Source: Bacillota bacterium (GTDB taxonomy: Bacteria; Bacillota; Clostridia; Christensenellales; SZUA-584). From it: 64,000 bases of DNA. The notes below the pieces were generated by a model, which searched no databases, had not been told where the DNA came from, and saw only the letters and a list, made by a program, of their open reading frames with translations. The translations under genes were made by a program, and so were the position numbers. Location: positions 367,682-431,681 of the forward strand of contig JAEWTL010000038.1 of assembly GCA_023459495.1 (NCBI GenBank). Direction: 5' to 3'. Of this stretch, positions 61,701 through 64,000 are shown piece by piece. Each line of letters opens with the position of its first letter. Position 1 is the first letter of the stretch.

Positions 61701-62954
61701 CGCCTGTGGGAGGAAAACAGGGACAAGCGGCTGACGCAGCTTGTGTTCTGCGACATCTCAACCCCGCACTACGACGGCAGCTTCAACGTATACGACGATA
61801 CCAAGGGAAAGCTGATGGAGTTAGGGGTACCGGGGGATGAGGTCGCTTTCATCCACGACGCCAACACGGAGATACGAAAGAGCGAGCTGTTTGCCAATGT
61901 CCGCAAGGGCAATGTCCGCATACTGCTGGGCTCTACCTTCAAGATGGGCGCGGGAACAAACGTGCAGAAGCGGCTGGTGGCTGAGCATCATCTCGACGTG
62001 CCGTGGCGGCCTTCGGACATCGAACAGCGCGAGGGCCGGATTATCCGGCAGGGTAACGACAACGAACAGGTGCATGTTTACCGGTATGTCACCGAAAATA
62101 CTTTTGATTCGTACATGTGGCAGACCATCGAGAATAAGCAGAGGTTTATCAGCCAGATTATGACCTCAAAATCGCCTGTGCGTAGCTGCGAAGATATTGA
62201 CGAGACGGCGCTCTCCTATGCCGAAGTCAAGGCACTGGCGACAGGGAATCCTTATATCAAGGAAAAGATGGATTTGGACATTCAGGTGGCGCGGCTGAAG
62301 CTGCTGAAAGCCAGCCACTTGAGTCAGCGTTATTCGACGGAGGATAACCTGCATAAGTACTTCCCTTCGCAGATCAGGCAGACTGAGGAGCGTATGCGCG
62401 GATACGAGCAGGACATCGCCCACTTAAAGGAGATCGCGCCAGAGGATGGGCAGAAGTTCTCGCCAATGACGGTAAACGGTATCCGATATGACGAAAAGGA
62501 GCCGGCCGGGCACGCGCTGCTGGCAGCGTGCAAAGCAAAGACCTCGCCCGACCCGGCAAAAATCGGCGAGTACCGCGGCTTCAAGCTGATACTGTCCTTC
62601 GATACGTTTAACAAGGCATTCCAACTGTCAATAAAGAACGTGCTTAGCTATTCCATAATGTTGGGAAGTGATGTCTATGGAAACATAACAAGAATAGACA
62701 ATGTTTTCTTCGGGCTTCCGCGGGAGGTTGAACACTGCCAGCGAAAGCTGGAGGACCTGCACCGGCAAATGGATGAGGCCAGGCTGGAGGTCGATAAGCC
62801 ATTTGCGCAGGAGCAGGAGCTAAAGGAGAAATCCGCAAGGTTGTCTGAGCTGGACGCATTGCTCAACATAGAAAAAGGTCGACCTGAAATGCTTGACGGC
62901 GAGCCTGAACAGGAGGGAGATGTAAAGGAGAGAGAATATACCGTAACCCGGTAA
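55764..62954 (+). CDS. Giant element-borne DNA methylase-helicase (SNF2/DEAD type)
   Basis: 2396 residues, TTG start at 55764 with AAAGGAGAA ahead. The N-terminal ArdC-like part (E-Q-I-L-I-Y-A-Q-R-P-D-A-T) is followed by a low-complexity Gly/Asp/Arg linker (about 265-390). N6-adenine-methylase-like motifs lie at about 906 (L-E-P-A-C-G-V-G-N-F-F) and about 972 (N-V-P-F-G). Superfamily 2 helicase motifs are G-A-G-K-T (about 1597), D-E-A-H (about 1758), A-T-G-T-P-I-S-N and Q-R-E-G-R-I-I-R-Q-G (about 2088). This is the hallmark large protein of Tn1549/CTn-type clostridial elements, probably protecting or processing the element DNA during transfer. The linker is overprinted by a tnpV-like frame. 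Confidence 0.92.
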   Translation: MATKLQRIYELMEQTVSQVTDKPDAWAGFLKTATRLYKYPFEEQILIYAQRPDATACASIKLWNDSMHRWVNRGAKGIALIDDSAGKTTLRHVFDVSDTHSLHHIPFRLWKMKTAYRDQVIEELSHQFGDVDESAIGFENQLLDIIRNAVEDNTADYLAELMGARDNSFLSGLDEINVGVIFKEALTDSISYMVFSRLGLDTKTLPGDLFRNIYNFNTFDTVMQLGGASSDISEIVLRQIERTVRGIERQERDRLAKRNNLKDNRGKDNERSGEHGDHIHAAGRLPDTRPDAGRAGDTPHREIRDAEEDVSEEPQERDIRGAAAVREAGQPSGGDRSDGAGTGGSSDGADGAGTGRDGSAESPRPDEMDGADEHDQAPGRGSGARGPHQQLSLFPTTEEQIESIEQAEADKTSAFSISQAEIDEVLTRGSGVADGKYRIYLYFLEPHTPQDRAAFLKREYGIGGRSHALKGVDHSWEDHDGKGIKITKGSLMNPDAESLLTWSRAAKRIGELTAADRYLSDAEKAQLPAYQERQAARAAQLASEQNARETLREAAERMADTRNAAEYQYALGDTVHIGTSEYTLLGYDDETVTLNDEKFPLLSKQMPREEFDRWIRENPLNDGLIVQDAEINTIEEAEPAGKEDDIQPGTELTIDGRRFAICSINRESGSVSLRDITFAEATGFPIFRSEHIETLRELLSQQSAIRETITIEPDSPQAPELVREHGKTVSITREGDTVTIGGDGQGEKSYIEMDIDLPEHLQPAWEKADGVALKSIYIDLTPEKPKQPKLDFRITDDTLGYGGAKTKYGYNVAAIRTLQAIEAENRMATAGEQEILSQYVGWGGIPQAFDETNSSWSDEYAELKQLLTENEYESARGSTLNAHYTSPTVIKAIYQAIESMGFKTGNVLEPACGVGNFFGLVPESMANSKLYGVELDSITGRIGRQLYQSVNIAVQGFEETNLPDSFFDLAIGNVPFGSYGVADKRYDKNHFLIHDYFFAKTLDKVRPGGIVAFITSKGTLDKRNPAVRKYIAQRADLIGAIRLPNNAFTANAGTQVTSDILFLQKRDRPVETDPDWVHLSQTEDGITVNSYFAANPDMMLGTMAFDDMMYGNRSETTCKPFEGANLADQLGIAIENIHAEITEYDRDELEEDETESIPADPNVRNFSFAFIDGQIYYRENSRMNMIEVSVTAGNRIRGMIELRDCSRRLIEYQLEGYANEAIRREQKNLNTLYDGYTKKYGLLNSRANKMAFEDDSSYCLLCSLEVIDENGELERKADMFTRRTIKQHTVVTSVDTPSEALTVSLTEKARVDLPYMASLTGLSEEQIEADLKGVIFRDFGKLEPEGVPRAFFQAERFPLVTADEYLSGNVRQKLKQARELIKILPSDQAEKIQPNVTALEAVQPQDLTAGEIDVRLGATWLPQEDIQQFVLEFLKPGYYAESRIKVHYSPYTASWNLEGKKADYDGVLANTIYGTDRINAYQIIEQTLNLKDVRIFDKKIDADGKEIRVLNRKETTIAQQKQQQIKDAFREWIWKDHSRRERLVRLYNEKFNSIRPREYDGSHLKFPGINPEITLRPHQVNAIAHILYGGNTLLGHVVGAGKTFEMVAAAMELKRLGLCQKSLFVVPNHLTEQWSAEFLQLYPSANILVATKKDFEKRNRKKFCGRIATGDYDAVIIGHSQLEKIPLSIERQKAVLQEQLDEIVDGIADAKAAKAERFTVKQLEKTKKAIKLKLDKLNDQSRKDDLVTFEELGVDHLFVDEAHNYKNLFLVTKMRNVAGLAQTEAQKSSDLFMKCRYLDEMTGGRGVVFATGTPISNSMTELYTLQRYLQYEALRGQGLQHFDAWASTFGETVTSIELAPEGTGYRAKTRFARFYNLPELISMFKTVADIQTADMLDLPVPETEYHNVVIKPSEHQREIVAELAERAEKVRNGMVDATEDNMLKITNDGRKLALDQRLISELLPDDSDSKVSACADNIYRLWEENRDKRLTQLVFCDISTPHYDGSFNVYDDTKGKLMELGVPGDEVAFIHDANTEIRKSELFANVRKGNVRILLGSTFKMGAGTNVQKRLVAEHHLDVPWRPSDIEQREGRIIRQGNDNEQVHVYRYVTENTFDSYMWQTIENKQRFISQIMTSKSPVRSCEDIDETALSYAEVKALATGNPYIKEKMDLDIQVARLKLLKASHLSQRYSTEDNLHKYFPSQIRQTEERMRGYEQDIAHLKEIAPEDGQKFSPMTVNGIRYDEKEPAGHALLAACKAKTSPDPAKIGEYRGFKLILSFDTFNKAFQLSIKNVLSYSIMLGSDVYGNITRIDNVFFGLPREVEHCQRKLEDLHRQMDEARLEVDKPFAQEQELKEKSARLSELDALLNIEKGRPEMLDGEPEQEGDVKEREYTVTR
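56587..56937 (+). CDS. tnpV: TnpV-like protein nested in the helicase gene
   Basis: 116 residues in the +1 frame of the giant gene: M-E-I-T-Y-T-R-Q-G-D-Y-L-I-P-D-L-T-L, then P-I-G-K-Y-G-x-L-R, S-E-K-L-D-S-H-L-A-E-I-D and N-M-I-K-L-Q-A-E-E. This matches the TnpV family of clostridial transposons. The ATG at 56587 has its own AAAGGAG at proper spacing. The host frame here reads only Gly/Asp/Arg/Glu-rich linker, which is what one expects when the other frame carries the constrained sequence. The helicase linker may thus have arisen by insertion of a tnpV gene. Confidence 0.75.
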   Translation: MEITYTRQGDYLIPDLTLGEPETRPIGKYGMLRKTFLKNHRKGTYAGLLLSEKLDSHLAEIDQTAREQVEAVTARMAREQGVTEVLKARDPMKWTGLMNMIKLQAEEAVLEGLINN

Positions 62955-63020
62955 ATCGACAGCTTTGATATGGCTCATAAGAACAGATACATTAATAGCA
63001 GGAGTATTTGGGAAGGAGTA

Positions 63021-63338
63021 ATGATTATGGAACCTGCAAAATCAGATTGGATCAATGAGCGGTACAAGGAAATCGAAAATGAGGTGGCTGAAAAGCTTCG
63101 CGAGGATGAGCAGTACACGGCGCTCCGACAGGAATGTGACAGGCTGATTGAGAAGCATCCCTGTATCTTGCAGGTACTTGAAGGCAAGGGCGCTGTCTCC
63201 ATCAGCGAGGATGAGCACGCTGCGTTTGTTCAATACATCATGCTTAAGTACAAGGAAGAAAACATGGAACGCAGAGAAATCTATTGCTTCGGCCACGCCG
63301 ACTGCGTCGCATACCTGAAACGAGTCGGCGCGTTGTAA
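63021..63338 (+). CDS. Small conserved element protein
   Basis: 105 residues, ATG at 63021 after AAGGAG (the frame is open from 62970). Charged and helical: W-I-N-E-R-Y-K-E-I-E-N-E-V-A-E-K-L, a central L-I-E-K-H-P-C-I, and C-F-G-H-A-D-C-V-A-Y-L at the end. Such proteins follow the giant helicase in many clostridial elements; function unknown. Confidence 0.7.
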   Translation: MIMEPAKSDWINERYKEIENEVAEKLREDEQYTALRQECDRLIEKHPCILQVLEGKGAVSISEDEHAAFVQYIMLKYKEENMERREIYCFGHADCVAYLKRVGAL

Positions 63339-63412
63339 TAAGCAAAATGAAATACACGAAATGAGACATCGGAATTGCCCGGTGTCTTTTTTATATATAC
63401 AAGGAGACGATT

Positions 63413-64000
63413 ATGGCAAAAAGCATGCGACAGAGTTATGTCACCAGAGAACAGATTGACCAGGCAAAGCAAATGGATTTGCTTTCATATCTACAAAAGT
63501 ATGAGCCGGATGAACTGGTACGCATCAACCTGAACACTTACTCCACTCGCACACATGACAGCCTGAAAATATCCAATGGCAAGTGGTGCTGGTGGTCCCA
63601 GGGTGTTGGTGGCAGAAGCGCGCTTGATTACCTTATTAAAGTACGCGGCATGGAGTTTGTGGAGGCTGTTCAGCACCTGTGCGGTTGTTCTGGATATACT
63701 CCTTCCCCGCCTGTTTACACAGTAAAACCACGACCCAAGCCACTGTTTATGCTTCCAAAGCAGTACGTCAATAACGATCGTGTTCTGCGATACCTGGCAG
63801 ATCGCGGCATGGATTCGAATATACTGGCATACTGCGTTGACACCAGGCGGCTGTATGAGGATGAAAGGCACAACTGCGTTTATGCAACCAAAAATAAAAT
63901 CCAAACTAATCTTGTATATCCCAGTAATACCGAGATATATCGCAAGAAAATATTTGGATTTTATTGTCATGTTATCGTGCCATTGGTTTTACACCGCAGA
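63413..64000 (+). CDS. DUF3991/toprim-type protein, 5' part, cut by the window edge
   Basis: 196 codons without a stop up to the window end. The start A-K-S-M-R-Q-S-Y-V-T-R-E-Q-I-D-Q-A-K and the K-W-C-W-W-S-Q-G-V-G-G-R-S-A-L-D-Y-L block (CHC2-like domain) are typical of DUF3991/toprim proteins next to relaxase genes in conjugative elements. From about residue 155, after H-N-C-V, the sequence becomes AT-rich and no longer looks like the family (expected F-x-G-x-D), so the gene may be interrupted or degenerate. GGAG lies before the ATG. Confidence 0.7.
   Translation, partial: MAKSMRQSYVTREQIDQAKQMDLLSYLQKYEPDELVRINLNTYSTRTHDSLKISNGKWCWWSQGVGGRSALDYLIKVRGMEFVEAVQHLCGCSGYTPSPPVYTVKPRPKPLFMLPKQYVNNDRVLRYLADRGMDSNILAYCVDTRRLYEDERHNCVYATKNKIQTNLVYPSNTEIYRKKIFGFYCHVIVPLVLHRR

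Larger units (their letters stand above)
27512..64000. mobile_element. Integrative conjugative-type element in tRNA-Arg (left part only)
   Basis: Everything right of the tRNA has element character: a cargo of defence-like genes, parA-parB, a Tad pilus operon, a tyrosine recombinase block, a giant methylase-helicase with nested tnpV, and a toprim-type primase gene cut by the window edge. The base composition changes abruptly (AT-rich at 27.9-31.5 and 50.3-55.7 kb, GC-rich elsewhere). The right end, the relaxase and the conjugation ATPases are not in view, so the boundaries and transfer type are inferred. It could also be a composite of several insertions. Confidence 0.6.

Noticed and set aside
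63491..63970. 159-codon minus-strand frame at the right edge
   Set aside because: It lies opposite the toprim-type gene whose plus-strand N-terminus has clear family motifs.

Overview
The window looks like a chromosome segment of an anaerobic Clostridia-type Firmicute of fairly high GC (my estimate, mid-50s percent). The evidence is the MEP-pathway fusion ispDF, an RqcP-like S4 protein, a CotH/lamin-tail surface protein, PepV, UppP, a UPF0210 protein, strong AGGAGG ribosome sites and many GTG/TTG starts. I cannot name the genus. The sequence falls into two parts, with the boundary at about 27.4-27.6 kb.

Part A (1-27.4 kb) is ordinary chromosome. It has two tandem paralogous secreted-or-cytosolic repeat proteins; a large structured minus-strand RNA with a strong promoter; corA behind a short leader ORF whose N-terminus is M-E-P-D-P, as in enterobacterial MgtL, with competing hairpins over the corA ribosome site; then fmdB-like, radC-like, GNAT, rqcP, ispDF and leuS. 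A block of five tandem perfect hairpins follows, then a queT gene behind a pseudoknot leader, a split chromate transporter, a ZIP metal transporter, convergent recF, a GT-C membrane glycosyltransferase, a glutamate-5-kinase-like enzyme, an aminotransferase, an SDR, a giant CotH protein, ilvE, uppP, pepV and UPF0210.

Part B (about 27.5-64 kb, running off the right edge) is an integrated mobile element. It begins where a tRNA-Arg(CCT) gene has been cut at its anticodon loop; an intact but sequence-divergent tRNA-Arg(CCT) lies 36 bases further in. Cargo next to the tRNA includes an AT-rich stretch (two small ORFs, an SfsA-like nuclease, and a 678-residue Cys-rich protein with a possible nuclease motif), an HsdR C-terminal remnant, and a tightly coupled seven-gene minus-strand operon: two SPPY DNA methyltransferases, an unknown protein, a PLD-SF2 helicase, a small protein, a DndD/Rad50-like ATPase and a small possible DndE-like protein. 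I regard this operon as a candidate defence/restriction system. The element backbone follows: parA-parB, a complete Tad/Flp-type pilus operon (CpaB, TadZ-like, TadA, TadB, TadC, pilin-like proteins, a CARDB adhesin-like protein, prepilin peptidase), then a 2396-residue methylase-helicase, a small conserved protein and the start of a DUF3991/toprim-type protein.

Inserted between the Tad operon and the helicase is an AT-rich 5-kb block. It holds a tyrosine recombinase followed by a 4.1-kb segment bounded by perfect 30-bp inverted repeats. Each repeat is itself a recombinase-like site: two 10-bp inverted arms around a 5-bp asymmetric spacer. Inside are two convergent units, an ATP-grasp ligase and a TIR + AAA/TPR ATPase pair. 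A strong promoter lies just outside the right repeat and points inward. The layout fits a DNA-inversion switch that would connect the fixed promoter to either the TIR operon (current state) or the ATP-grasp gene. This and the MgtL-like corA leader are the most interesting observations. All functional claims come from reading the sequence; no database search was possible.
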